Positions 40,820 to 50,180 of a DNA stretch of 64,000 bases are shown in pieces (the stretch's first letter is position 1; the number at the start of each line of letters is the position of its first letter). Position numbers and translations under genes: made by a program. The DNA is taken from contig NZ_JAZHFS010000010.1 of NCBI RefSeq assembly GCF_036541405.1, positions 117,661-181,660 on the forward strand. The letters run 5' to 3'. The notes beneath the pieces were generated by a model. The model was not told the origin of the DNA and ran no database searches. It was given only the letters and a program-made list of their open reading frames with translations. Source of the DNA: Clostridium_AD frigoriphilum. Its GTDB lineage: Bacteria; Bacillota; Clostridia; Clostridiales; Clostridiaceae.

Positions 40820-42546
40820 TCTTCTTCACTAAGGTGAAAGTAATCATATAAATAATTTTCATCTTTGCCCTTATACTCCATCATGGTTGGAATGCATAAT
40901 TTCATTAAGTTATTTGGATAATACTCATATGCATCCTCACCAAGTTTTTTCGCAAAGGTCTTAAAATAGAATTCGTATATTTTACTATTTAATATGTATA
41001 ATAAGAAATCATAAGTAACCGCAGCATCTTCTTTTAATGTAAGTGCATATACATCTGCACTAAAATAACTTCCCGTATCAAGAGCAAATCTGTTACTACT
41101 GGCTTTAAATGGGAAAACTATCTTTTCTCCTTCAAATATACTTTGATTTCTTCCCCATTGAAGTTCATACCATTTTCTGATACCCTTTTGACACTCTCTT
41201 CTTTTTAGAAGCTTTTCCCTCTGTAATCCAATATAAGCTATAGCATTACTATATTCTTTAGGATTACAAATCAAATCTGAATATATTATATAACTATCTT
41301 GCCTTAAAATTTTATTTTTTTCTATGTAACTACTCTTAATCCAAGGTTTTATTATATCATTTTCAATGTTTTTTCTTAGTGAAGTATCCTTATTTAGTAC
41401 AAAAGCTTTATCACACCCAGTTATTATTCCCTGATAACTATTGCATATATTACTAAGGCTAGTATACTTTTGTTGTTTTATTTTTTTTATAATAGTTCTA
41501 ACTTTCTCATCTACTAAAACCCAACCCTTATCATCTAATTCTTTTTTATTTAGCATAAAAGCGTTAAATTTATTGCCACCTTTTAAAAATACATTATTAT
41601 AAAATTCTTTTTTTTCTTTACTTTTTACGGCCAATGGCTTTATAATTGCAATTTTATTATCCATAGTTTTATAATTTGTAATAAATATAATTAAAGGATC
41701 TATCCCTACATTTTTAAATGGTCTTATACCATAAAAATCTATCATTTTATCTATGGTGTAGCCTTCCTTTAACACTTTCCTCAAATCTTCTCCACTAGGT
41801 GATTCTATAAAATATCTTGAAGTAATAAATGTAAGCTTTCCACCCTCACTTAAATCCTCTAATGCTTTCTCAAAAAAACAATATGATAAATCCCCTTTGT
41901 CGCTGTATACTTTTTTATATTTTATTTTTAGAAATGAAGCATACTCGTTATCTATAGATTTTTTGCCAACATAAGGTGGATTCCCTATTACGATATCATA
42001 TTTACATTCATTCTCATACAATAAAAAATCCTTATTGAAAATATTTTCAAGTATGCAACCCTTGCTTAAATCATATAAATCAATAACAAGAATTTTTAAC
42101 GCTATATTATCAATGTCAAATCCGAACAAATTATATCTTATTATATGGTCATCAATACTTTTTACATTTAATTTTAATCCATTTTTCTCATTAATAAAGC
42201 CCAAATTATCCTTATATAAATTTTTAAGAAATTTAAAACAACAAATCAAAATATTTCCTGTGCCACAGGATGGATCGACAATTCTTATATATGGATTATT
42301 TATTATCTGCTCAGCTTTTATAGTATTTTCTATCATATAAGAGGTTATAGGTTCTGGAGTATACACCGTACCCTTCTCTTTATTATTTTTTATAAATTTA
42401 TAATAGTCATCACCAAAACTTTTTTTTCCTGATCTTTCTAATTTTATTTTATAATTTTTAAGAGCAATTACTTTGTATGCATCATCTATTGGACTTATTA
42501 TAATATTATATACCTCTTTTATTTCTTGTTTTAATAAATCAAGCAT
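40792..42546 (-). CDS. CamA-like orphan adenine-specific DNA methyltransferase
   Basis: 584 residues. N-terminal N6-adenine methyltransferase: KGTVYTPEPITSYMIE, SAM-binding DPSCGTGNILICC, catalytic NPPYVGKKSID and DKGDLSYCFFEKALEDLSEG. The C-terminal part looks like a target-recognition domain with NSYQGIITGCDKAFVLNKD, RRECQKGIRKWYELQWGR, FSADVYAL, LNSKIYEFYFK and EYYPNNLMKLCIP. From memory these match C. difficile CamA (577 residues), which methylates CAAAAA at the last A and affects sporulation, segment by segment. No endonuclease domain or neighbouring restriction gene is present. RBS GGGAG before the ATG. Confidence 0.85.
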   Translation of the reverse strand: MLDLLKQEIKEVYNIIISPIDDAYKVIALKNYKIKLERSGKKSFGDDYYKFIKNNKEKGTVYTPEPITSYMIENTIKAEQIINNPYIRIVDPSCGTGNILICCFKFLKNLYKDNLGFINEKNGLKLNVKSIDDHIIRYNLFGFDIDNIALKILVIDLYDLSKGCILENIFNKDFLLYENECKYDIVIGNPPYVGKKSIDNEYASFLKIKYKKVYSDKGDLSYCFFEKALEDLSEGGKLTFITSRYFIESPSGEDLRKVLKEGYTIDKMIDFYGIRPFKNVGIDPLIIFITNYKTMDNKIAIIKPLAVKSKEKKEFYNNVFLKGGNKFNAFMLNKKELDDKGWVLVDEKVRTIIKKIKQQKYTSLSNICNSYQGIITGCDKAFVLNKDTSLRKNIENDIIKPWIKSSYIEKNKILRQDSYIIYSDLICNPKEYSNAIAYIGLQREKLLKRRECQKGIRKWYELQWGRNQSIFEGEKIVFPFKASSNRFALDTGSYFSADVYALTLKEDAAVTYDFLLYILNSKIYEFYFKTFAKKLGEDAYEYYPNNLMKLCIPTMMEYKGKDENYLYDYFHLSEEEKEIILGEV

Positions 42547-42600
42547 TTATTTTCTCCCACCCAGGTTACTAACATTTAGTTTTATCGTGTTATTATTTAG

Positions 42601-43236
42601 CTACAAACTCTCATCAACAATAGTTAATATTTCATCCCGTTTTATTCTTCCATTTTCAACCAATTCATAGCAACGTTTTTTAACTTTTTCTTTGTAAATT
42701 TCATCTTTAATACTAGAAAGATTTATTTTAACATTTAAAATTGCACTTTCAATAGATGCTTGGAGCATTAAAACTGATACCCCCGCATCAGAAATAGCAT
42801 TTTTGTTACCTAACTTAGCCGCTACCATCACATACTCATATATTTTATATGCTTCTTCCGCTACAATTAAGGGGACTTCTAAGGCGCCTAAATATCCTTC
42901 TTTTATCTTAGCACTTCTTACTTTCTTGTCATCATCTCTTTCCTTTGGAAGTTTAAAAGCTGACATCAGGATTAAAAATGCCTCCTTATCTTTGTTCATT
43001 AGTTCTAAAAATTTACTCTGATATTTAAGACATGCATCTAGAGTTTTAGAAATAAGTATTTTTTCCTCATCACTATATTCATTATATACCTTCTTACCTA
43101 TAGTTAAATTAAACACCATAGAACCTAATCCACTAGCTAAAGATGCTGCAAGTGCTGCAACACTTCCACCCCCTGGTACAGGTGAATTTGAACCTAATTC
43201 ATTAATAAATTCTCTTACAGTTTTTTGATCTAACAT
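42601..43236 (-). CDS. fchA: Formiminotransferase-cyclodeaminase family (methenyl-THF cyclohydrolase type)
   Basis: 211 residues, all-helical FTCD-C fold. Family signature SPVPGGGSVAALAASLASGL, then MVFNLTIGKKVYNEYSDEEK, GALEVPLIVAEEAYKIYEYV and GNKNAISDAGVSVLMLQASI. In clostridia the stand-alone form (FchA) is methenyl-tetrahydrofolate cyclohydrolase, linking formyl- and methenyl-THF; a formimino-THF cyclodeaminase role is the alternative. Transcribed with or just before the methyltransferase (54-base gap). AAGGGAG precedes the ATG. Confidence 0.85.
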   Translation of the reverse strand: MLDQKTVREFINELGSNSPVPGGGSVAALAASLASGLGSMVFNLTIGKKVYNEYSDEEKILISKTLDACLKYQSKFLELMNKDKEAFLILMSAFKLPKERDDDKKVRSAKIKEGYLGALEVPLIVAEEAYKIYEYVMVAAKLGNKNAISDAGVSVLMLQASIESAILNVKINLSSIKDEIYKEKVKKRCYELVENGRIKRDEILTIVDESL

Positions 43237-43511
43237 TTTTTATTCTCCCTTCAAAAATCTAATATGTTATTTACTTATACTATAAATTAAATAAAATCTA
43301 TTTATTATTAATTAATTTCGTATTACAATATTACCATTTTTCATTACAATCTGTATAGCATTTGTACGAAAATAAGCAAAAGTCACAAACATATTATGCT
43401 TTTAAGAAATACACTAATAAGAATAAATTTTTTTATGATTCATATTATAATATATAAATATTTTTATTATTCACTTTTAAAATCTAATGCATTTATAAAA
43501 AGGAGATTTAT

Positions 43512-44960
43512 ATGAAAAAAGATTACCTAACTACAAATCAAGGGGCTCCCGTAACCGATGATCAAAATTCACTAAGTGTGGGAGAAAGAGGACCAGTATT
43601 AATAAAGGATCATATTCTTTTAGAAAAAATTGCTCACTTTGATCGTGAAAGAATTCCTGAGAGAGTAGTTCATGCTAAAGGAGCAGGAGCACATGGTTAT
43701 TTTAAGCCATACAAAAATATGTATCGTTATACAAAAGCTAATTTTTTACAAGACCCATCAAAAGAAACACCAATATTTGTAAGATTTTCGATAGTTGTAG
43801 GATCAAAAGGAGTTGCTGATACAGTACGTGATGTTAGAGGATTCTCAATAAAATTTTATACCAATGAAGGTAATTATGATTTAGTTGGAAATCACATCCC
43901 AGTATTTTTTATAAGAGATGCTATAAAATTTCCAGATTTAATTCATGCTTTAAAACCTGATCCTGTTTCTAACATACCAGGTGATTCTTCTGCAAACAGT
44001 CGTTTTTGGGATTATATATCTTTAACACCGGAGGCAACTAATATGCTTACTTACCTATTCTCAGATATAGGTACAATTAAGAGCTACCGATTTATTGAAG
44101 GATTTAGCGTTAACACATATAAATGGATTAATGCAAAAGGAAAAGCTATTTATGTTAAATATCACTGGATACCACTTGGAGGAATTAAATCTATAAATAG
44201 TGCTGAGTCAAAACGATTAGCAGGCATCGACCCAGACATTGCTAGTCGCGATCTTTTTGACACACTTGCAAAAGGCATTCCAGTAGAATATGAATTGTTT
44301 GTTCAAATGATTGATATAAAGGATGAATATAAATTTGACTTTGATCCATTAGATGATACAAAAGTTTGGCCAGAGGATATATTGCCATTAATGCCAATTG
44401 GAAAAATAGTATTAAATAGAAATCCTAAAAACTTTTTTGCAGAGGTTGAGCAATCAGCATTTTGTCCCGCTACTATTGTTCCCGGAATTGATTTCTCGAA
44501 TGATAAGATACTTCAAGGTAGAGTATTTTCATATACTGATACTCAAAGATATCGTCTTGGTACTAACTATCTAGAAATACCAATTAATAGACCCAAAGTA
44601 CCTGTTAACAATAATCAGCAAGATGGTTTCATGCAGATAATGCCAAACCATAGTAGTACGAATTATTATCCAAATTCACTTGGATGTGGTCTTCCTAAGC
44701 AATCACCAGAAAACGGCATTCCTGAAAAAACTTATGTTGAAGGTTACGAAGTCCGCAAAGCAATAAGTAAGAAAAATGATTATGCTCAAGCAGGCGAAAG
44801 GTACTGCTCATTAAGTACTATTGAACAAGATCATTTGGTCTCAAATATAGTTGAATCATTAAGTGCTGCCATCAAACCTATTCAAGAAAGAATGCTTGTG
44901 CACTTTATGAAGGCGAACAAAGAATTTGGAAAAAGGATTGAAAAAGGCCTAAAAATCTAA
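43512..44960 (+). CDS. katA: Monofunctional haem catalase
   Basis: 482 residues, small-subunit clade length. Distal His in RERIPERVVHAKGAGAHGYF, Asn in LVGNHIPVFFIRDAIKFPDL, proximal haem ligand Tyr in RVFSYTDTQRYRLGTNYLEI, plus the C-terminal helical segment. Converts hydrogen peroxide to water and oxygen; unusual but not unique among clostridia. It stands alone on the plus strand with AAAAGGAG upstream. The 275-base gap before it is A/T-rich and holds no perfect PerR box. Confidence 0.96.
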   Translation: MKKDYLTTNQGAPVTDDQNSLSVGERGPVLIKDHILLEKIAHFDRERIPERVVHAKGAGAHGYFKPYKNMYRYTKANFLQDPSKETPIFVRFSIVVGSKGVADTVRDVRGFSIKFYTNEGNYDLVGNHIPVFFIRDAIKFPDLIHALKPDPVSNIPGDSSANSRFWDYISLTPEATNMLTYLFSDIGTIKSYRFIEGFSVNTYKWINAKGKAIYVKYHWIPLGGIKSINSAESKRLAGIDPDIASRDLFDTLAKGIPVEYELFVQMIDIKDEYKFDFDPLDDTKVWPEDILPLMPIGKIVLNRNPKNFFAEVEQSAFCPATIVPGIDFSNDKILQGRVFSYTDTQRYRLGTNYLEIPINRPKVPVNNNQQDGFMQIMPNHSSTNYYPNSLGCGLPKQSPENGIPEKTYVEGYEVRKAISKKNDYAQAGERYCSLSTIEQDHLVSNIVESLSAAIKPIQERMLVHFMKANKEFGKRIEKGLKI

Positions 44961-45821
44961 TTATTTTTTTGTTAATATCACGACTGACAAAACAATCATT
45001 ATACTCCCAATTATTATTCTAGATGAAATAGGCTCTCCTAAGATTATTATTCCTAGTATTAAGCTAACTATAGGCTCAATAGTACTTAGAATTGAAGCCT
45101 TAGAAGGTCCTATTAGTCTAACCCCTTCTAAAAATGCCATTAAAGCTACAACCGTAGATATAAATGCTATAAGTAGAATTGCCACAAGTGCATAGAAAGA
45201 AATATGGATGCTAAAATTATTAGTGGTCATAGCAGCTATAAACATCACGGTTGCAGATGCACATGAAATATAAAAGGTTAATACGTAACTATTTATATTC
45301 TTAATTTCTTTATTAGAAGCGCCTAACACATATAATGAATATAATACTGCGGCTATTAATGCGAGCATTATTCCTTTTATGTTAAAACTGACACTTGTCT
45401 TGTCAATTAAAATATAAATACCCATTAAAGATATAATCAAAGATATAATCTTTCTAGAATATATTTTTTCTTTATAAACCATATATGCTAATATAGTGAC
45501 AATGGATGGATATATGTAGAAAATCATACTTGCCATTCCAATGCCTATATAATTATATGACATGTATAAACTAGAAGTTGTAAGTGTAAATCCAAACACA
45601 CCAATAATTAATATTAAAATGGACTGTTTTTTAGTTAATTTCATAGATATACCTTTAGTCTTCAAATAATAAAAAAGCATAATTGCTGCAAACAAAAACC
45701 TAAGAAACAATGTACTGTAGGTATTTGCTCCTCCTCTATATGACAATTTCGCAAGTATTGGCATAATTCCAAAAGCACTAGCTGATAAAATAATATATAG
45801 AATTCCTTTTGTTTTCTCCAT
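44961..45821 (-). CDS. EamA/DMT-family transporter
   Basis: 286 residues from the ATG at 45821 (GAGGAGGG 8 bases upstream). Ten hydrophobic segments in two EamA halves, e.g. GILYIILSASAFGIMPILAK and AGASNKEIKN-loop followed by YVLTFYISCASATVMFIAAM; ends SIMIVLSVVILTKK. Export of amino acids or metabolites is the usual role; substrate unknown. It ends against the catalase stop codon with no gap. Confidence 0.85.
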   Translation of the reverse strand: MEKTKGILYIILSASAFGIMPILAKLSYRGGANTYSTLFLRFLFAAIMLFYYLKTKGISMKLTKKQSILILIIGVFGFTLTTSSLYMSYNYIGIGMASMIFYIYPSIVTILAYMVYKEKIYSRKIISLIISLMGIYILIDKTSVSFNIKGIMLALIAAVLYSLYVLGASNKEIKNINSYVLTFYISCASATVMFIAAMTTNNFSIHISFYALVAILLIAFISTVVALMAFLEGVRLIGPSKASILSTIEPIVSLILGIIILGEPISSRIIIGSIMIVLSVVILTKK

Positions 45822-45992
45822 AGTATCCCTCCTCGTTTTCACATAGATTAAATGAAACTAAATAACAATCGCATAACTATTAAAATTGTACCATCTTTAT
45901 GTTATTATTTCATCAATTAACTAAAACTTTACAAATATTAGATGTATAACATTGTAATAAAAAACACTGTAACTTAAAATCAACTAAAATAA

Positions 45993-46023
45993 GACCCCAT
46001 GATAACAAAAACATCATAGGGTC
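45993..46023 (-). terminator. Terminator of the nitroreductase gene
   Basis: Minus strand GACCCTATGAT pairs with ATCATGGGGTC around GTTTTTGTT, followed by TTATTTTAG. It starts 15 bases after the stop codon. Confidence 0.8.
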
Positions 46024-46037
46024 CTAGAATAAATTAT

Positions 46038-46589
46038 CTATTTACTATTCTTAGTATATGCCTTATCCCAAGTGTTTGAAAATACAAATTCTTTTACATC
46101 TTTTTTATCATAATGATCTTTACTCTCTGCTATTTCTCCGATTGGAGTTATAGCAACTACCTTATAATTTTGTGGAATTGATAATGCTGTTTTGATAATG
46201 TCTTCATTAATATCAGCAATCCAGCAAGTTCCATAACCCTCATTAGTAGCTGATAAAATAAAATGCTCCATAGCTATTGCACTATCTACTAAATAGTAGT
46301 CTTTGTCTTCTACTTCACCTGAAGCATCTGGGTCCGCAACTACAACTGCCGTCATTGGCGCATCAATTATTGACTGTGCTGCTGAATTATCCTTATTCAT
46401 TATTGATTTTGAAATTTCCATAAGCTCCTTCTTTTCATCAACTAATATAAATTTGTAAGAAGTCTTATTTTTCCATGATGGCGACATCATAGCCGCATTA
46501 ATCATTTTAGCTAACTTTTCTGCATTTACTGGGGTAGTTTTAAATTTCTTAATACTTTTTCTACTCTCAACTACATCATAAAATTCCAT
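46038..46589 (-). CDS. Nitroreductase-family FMN enzyme
   Basis: 183 residues from the ATG at 46589 (GGAG 8 bases upstream). FMN-binding signature at the N terminus (EFYDVVESRKSIKKFKTTPV) and MINAAMMSPSWKNKTSYKF, then DSAIAMEHFILSATNEGYGT and CWIADINEDIIKTALSIPQN with the C-terminal GEIAESKD. Flavin-dependent NAD(P)H oxidoreductase; physiological substrate unknown. Monocistronic. Confidence 0.9.
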   Translation of the reverse strand: MEFYDVVESRKSIKKFKTTPVNAEKLAKMINAAMMSPSWKNKTSYKFILVDEKKELMEISKSIMNKDNSAAQSIIDAPMTAVVVADPDASGEVEDKDYYLVDSAIAMEHFILSATNEGYGTCWIADINEDIIKTALSIPQNYKVVAITPIGEIAESKDHYDKKDVKEFVFSNTWDKAYTKNSK

Positions 46590-46641
46590 ATAACACACTC
46601 CTTTAAATTTAGTATGTGTAATAGTTGCATAAACAATGTAA

Positions 46642-48195
46642 TTATTTTTTCGAAATTTTGCTTTTAAATATATTCCATATATACATAGTTTCCTCGATTT
46701 TAAAAAGGTATGTTAAAGCAAAATATATCATACTTCCTATAACTGCACAAACAAATAAAATTGTTAAATTCAAAACAAATCCTGACACTAAATTAATTAT
46801 AAATATTTTTTTCATGAAATATATTACAAACCCCATAATTATAGAAGCTATAGATATTTTTTCTATTGTCTTAATCATAGAACTAAATTGGATCCCTGGA
46901 AATTTCTTATTCATCTTGATTAACAACATTACAGTAATAACTGTAGCTGAGATTGATGAAGCAAGTGTAAGTCCTGGTACTGACATGTATTTGTACAAAA
47001 TAGCACTTAAAACAACATTTATCACTACACCCACTATACTATAAATCATAGGTGTTTTAGTGTCTTTAGCGGAGTAAAAGGCCCTATTTAATACGTCACG
47101 CACTCCATAAGCTACCATAGTTGGAGAATATAATATTAACGCCTCTGAAACTAATTTCACATCACTTATGGTGAATTTACCTCTTAAATATAGTACACTA
47201 ATTAAAGGTTCTCTTAATATCACTATTGCAAGTGCAGCAGGTATCATTACTAGATTTATAATGTTAATTGATTTAACTAAAGATTTTTTGTATTCCTCAT
47301 GATTATTTTGAACTATGAATGTAGAGAGTATTGGGTATATTATCATAGAAACCGCTACAGCAAAAACTTCATAAGTAAGTAGAGTTACCTTATTTGCACA
47401 ATCAAGAACTGCAGTTGCACCTTCATATAATGCCATGGCAAATGATCTATTAATAAACAAATTAAGTTGCATGGTTGAAGTGCTTATTATTATAGGGATC
47501 ATTAATATAAATAGTTTTTTTAAGTCTTTATCACGAAAATTCATTTCAAATTTATACCCGTATCCTAGTTGCTTAAACTTAGGTACATTAATTATAAATT
47601 GAACGAAAAAAGCCAATACAGTAGTTATTGCAAATCCGTTAAGACCAAATTTATCTACAAATAAGCTTAAATAAATTATATATATTAAGTTTGCAGCAGC
47701 AGCCATTGCAGCTGGAATAGAAAATTCTTTGTGAGCTTGAAGTACTCCTGCGACAACACCTTGTAGAGTTAAAAATAACACTGATAAGAACATAATCTTA
47801 AGTATTTTTACAGTTTGATTAAACATAACTGGGTCATTAGATAAGTTATTAGCGAAATAATAAACTATATAATATGAAAATAATATCCCAACTCCCGTAA
47901 TAATTATGGTTAATAACATGGAAGTATTAGTTACATTGTTTACAAAACGATTTCGTTCTTTTAATTCTTTTGTCTCAATATACTCTGTGAGAATGGGTAT
48001 TATGGTTGTACTAAGTCCATAACCTAAACTAGTAAAAAGAAATACTACACCAAAACACCATACATATATGTCTGCTGAATGAGTAGTTCCAAATTTAGCT
48101 AACATTAAGCTATCTCTTACTATAGCCAATACTTTTCCAAGTATTACAAAAACCATTACAATCATTGAACTCTTTAAAACTTTGTTTTCTTTCAT
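46642..48195 (-). CDS. murJ: MurJ-family lipid flippase
   Basis: 517 residues from the ATG at 48195 (GGAG 6 bases upstream). MOP-superfamily protein with about 14 membrane segments; MVFVILGKVLAIVRDSLMLA and FGTTHSADIYVWCFGVVFLF at the N terminus and FINRSFAMALYEGATAVLDC are MurJ-like, with APTMVAYGVRDVLNRAFYSA-type segment (SPTMVAYGVRDVLNRAFYSA). MurJ flips lipid II; in this position at the end of a polysaccharide cluster it may instead or also flip another lipid-linked oligosaccharide. Confidence 0.85.
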   Translation of the reverse strand: MKENKVLKSSMIVMVFVILGKVLAIVRDSLMLAKFGTTHSADIYVWCFGVVFLFTSLGYGLSTTIIPILTEYIETKELKERNRFVNNVTNTSMLLTIIITGVGILFSYYIVYYFANNLSNDPVMFNQTVKILKIMFLSVLFLTLQGVVAGVLQAHKEFSIPAAMAAAANLIYIIYLSLFVDKFGLNGFAITTVLAFFVQFIINVPKFKQLGYGYKFEMNFRDKDLKKLFILMIPIIISTSTMQLNLFINRSFAMALYEGATAVLDCANKVTLLTYEVFAVAVSMIIYPILSTFIVQNNHEEYKKSLVKSINIINLVMIPAALAIVILREPLISVLYLRGKFTISDVKLVSEALILYSPTMVAYGVRDVLNRAFYSAKDTKTPMIYSIVGVVINVVLSAILYKYMSVPGLTLASSISATVITVMLLIKMNKKFPGIQFSSMIKTIEKISIASIIMGFVIYFMKKIFIINLVSGFVLNLTILFVCAVIGSMIYFALTYLFKIEETMYIWNIFKSKISKK

Positions 48196-48249
48196 GATAC
48201 GCTCCATATTTTTGTGAATTTAAGAATTATTATCATCTTCACTGTTAAA

Positions 48250-49347
48250 TCATTTTTCTAATATTTTTTTATAAATTTGATAATATTTTTCCCAAAAATT
48301 ATCTATAGTGAAATTATTAATAACGATGTCATGCAAATTTTTTCCTTTTACATTTGAATAATCCTTATCTAAATATGCCTCTCTCATAGCCATATAAATA
48401 TAAACATTATCCTTATCTTTTATTTTATATCCACTATTGTCATCTAATATACACTCTAAGTCTCCTACCTGAGTATAAATTAATGGTTTCTTTACAATCC
48501 CTGATTCTAATACTGTAAGTGGAGGTGCTCCACCCTCACTTAAAGAAGCTAGAATACTAACACTAGATGCATTTATGTAGTCTAAAGGATTAAAAACATT
48601 TCCTACCATAATAACTTCATTTTCTAGTTTTAATTCCTTTATTAAATTTTTAAGTTCTAAGTCTAACTCTCCACCACCAACTAGTAATAATTTCACATCA
48701 TGAAATTCAAGCTCTAATTTTTTAAATGCTAAAATAACTTCTTTATGGTTTTTTATTGGATGTAATCTTGCTACCATAACATATATGAATTCATTCTCTT
48801 TTATTTTCAAACTATTTCTTATATCTTTTGCAGGGGTCTCAATGATACAACTTTTTATATCTATACCATTGTTTACAACCGAAATCTTTCCTTCTATTTT
48901 TTTATCTTCAAGTAAAGACTTCAAGTTATTTGATACACAAATATAATTTTTAAAACTCTTTAATCCCCTAGTGCTTAAAGGTGTAAATATAAAGTATTTC
49001 AACTTATTATTAAGAAAATCATATCTAAAATCACTATGAACTACGGCTACTGTTGGTACATTTAATTTGCTTTTTAAAATTAAGTGTAATAGGAAAGGTT
49101 TGGCTCCATGGAAATTAACTATGCTTATCGAATTGTGATTTATGAAGTTAACAAGCTCCATATTATAAAGCTTCTTACTAAAAAGCTTATAACTAACACC
49201 CAGTTCCTTAGCTTTTATATATAATGGCCCTTCTCCAAGACAAGCAATTATATTTTCAAATTTTTTATTTGATTTGTCACATATATTTAATACATGTTTT
49301 CCACCACCACCATTGTCATTACCAGATATAATATGTAATACTTTAAT
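48250..49347 (-). CDS. GT4-type glycosyltransferase with ATT start codon
   Basis: 366 codons if translation starts at ATT (49347), 6 bases after GGAGGGG. The encoded N terminus (KVLHIISGNDNGGGGKHVLN) is the normal beginning of family-4 glycosyltransferases, with the Gly-rich donor-loop, and no ATG, GTG or TTG is in frame near the ribosome site. The first in-frame ATG, 62 codons later (49161), would remove most of the first Rossmann domain. C-terminal half: MVARLHPIKNHKEVILAFKK, LLLVGGGELDLELKNL, SVSILASLSEGGAPPLTVLE (EX7E-like). Transfers a sugar in surface polysaccharide synthesis. Confidence 0.8.
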   Translation of the reverse strand: MKVLHIISGNDNGGGGKHVLNICDKSNKKFENIIACLGEGPLYIKAKELGVSYKLFSKKLYNMELVNFINHNSISIVNFHGAKPFLLHLILKSKLNVPTVAVVHSDFRYDFLNNKLKYFIFTPLSTRGLKSFKNYICVSNNLKSLLEDKKIEGKISVVNNGIDIKSCIIETPAKDIRNSLKIKENEFIYVMVARLHPIKNHKEVILAFKKLELEFHDVKLLLVGGGELDLELKNLIKELKLENEVIMVGNVFNPLDYINASSVSILASLSEGGAPPLTVLESGIVKKPLIYTQVGDLECILDDNSGYKIKDKDNVYIYMAMREAYLDKDYSNVKGKNLHDIVINNFTIDNFWEKYYQIYKKILEK

Positions 49348-49383
49348 GTTTACCCCTCCTTTATTTATCTAAAAAAACAATAT

Positions 49384-50103
49384 TTACTCCTGTTTGTTTT
49401 TATATTTTATTACCATCATAATAAATTTTGGTATAGATGATAATCTTTTAATCCTAAATGGCTCTTTTATTACTCTATATAACCATTCCATTCCTAAGTT
49501 TATCATCCATTTAGGTGCGCGTTTAACCTTACCCGCAATATTATCAAAACTTCCCCCAACCCCCATAAATATTTTGCAAGGAAGCCTGTCCATGTACTTT
49601 GTTATAAATAATTCTTGCCTTGGACATCCCATTGCAACGAATAATACTTTAGGTTTTACGGTTTCTATTTCTTTTAATATATCTTCACAATTATCTAATT
49701 CAAAATATCCATCATGGCTACCAAGTATATTAAGCTTTCGATATTTAGTTCGTAAATTTATATTACACATATCAACTGTCTCTTTTGTTGATCCTAAGAG
49801 ATATATTCCTTCATTATCTTTTTCACATTTTTTCACTATATTATCCATGACTTCTATACCTGCAATTTTTTCTTTAACAGGATTTCCTACAATTTTCGAA
49901 CAAATAACTGTTCCAATTCCATCTGGAATAATAATCGAATTTTCACTTGTAAAATTATGGAGCAAAACAGTATTTTCAAGTCCACTAAGGAGAACTTCTG
50001 GGTTTCCTGAAATAATATGTACTTTTTCAAAATTGTCTATAGCCTCAAATAAAGCTCCCATATTATCATTAAAAATTTTATATTGTAAAATTTTCGTTAT
50101 CAT
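49384..50103 (-). CDS. WecG/TagA/CpsF-family glycosyltransferase
   Basis: 239 residues from the ATG at 50103 (TGGAGGA upstream). Motifs: HIISGNPEVLLSGLENTVLL, IPDGIGTVICSKIVGNPVKE, GIYLLGSTKETVDMCNINLR, VLFVAMGCPRQELFITKYMD and GVGGSFDNIAGKVKRAPKWM with LGMEWLYRVIKEP. TagA and WecG add ManNAc or ManNAcA to lipid-linked GlcNAc; the WecB epimerase in the same cluster would supply UDP-ManNAc. Confidence 0.92.
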   Translation of the reverse strand: MITKILQYKIFNDNMGALFEAIDNFEKVHIISGNPEVLLSGLENTVLLHNFTSENSIIIPDGIGTVICSKIVGNPVKEKIAGIEVMDNIVKKCEKDNEGIYLLGSTKETVDMCNINLRTKYRKLNILGSHDGYFELDNCEDILKEIETVKPKVLFVAMGCPRQELFITKYMDRLPCKIFMGVGGSFDNIAGKVKRAPKWMINLGMEWLYRVIKEPFRIKRLSSIPKFIMMVIKYKNKQE

Positions 50104-50180
50104 AAATTCCTCCAAACAACCTACCTCTAGCAGATTCAATATTAAATTACTTTAATTTAGTAACTCACTAATGTGAGCTA

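Noticed and set aside
40792..42546. Type IIG restriction-modification enzyme
   Set aside because: No PD-ExK or other nuclease motif in the 584 residues and length fits a stand-alone methyltransferase.
43430..43470. Possible PerR box before katA
   Set aside because: TTATAATATATAAAT matches the 15-base consensus at only about 10 of 14 positions in very A/T-rich DNA.
49394..50155. 253-codon plus-strand frame opposite the TagA/WecG gene
   Set aside because: The minus strand encodes a complete conserved family; the plus frame has no start signal or recognisable motif.
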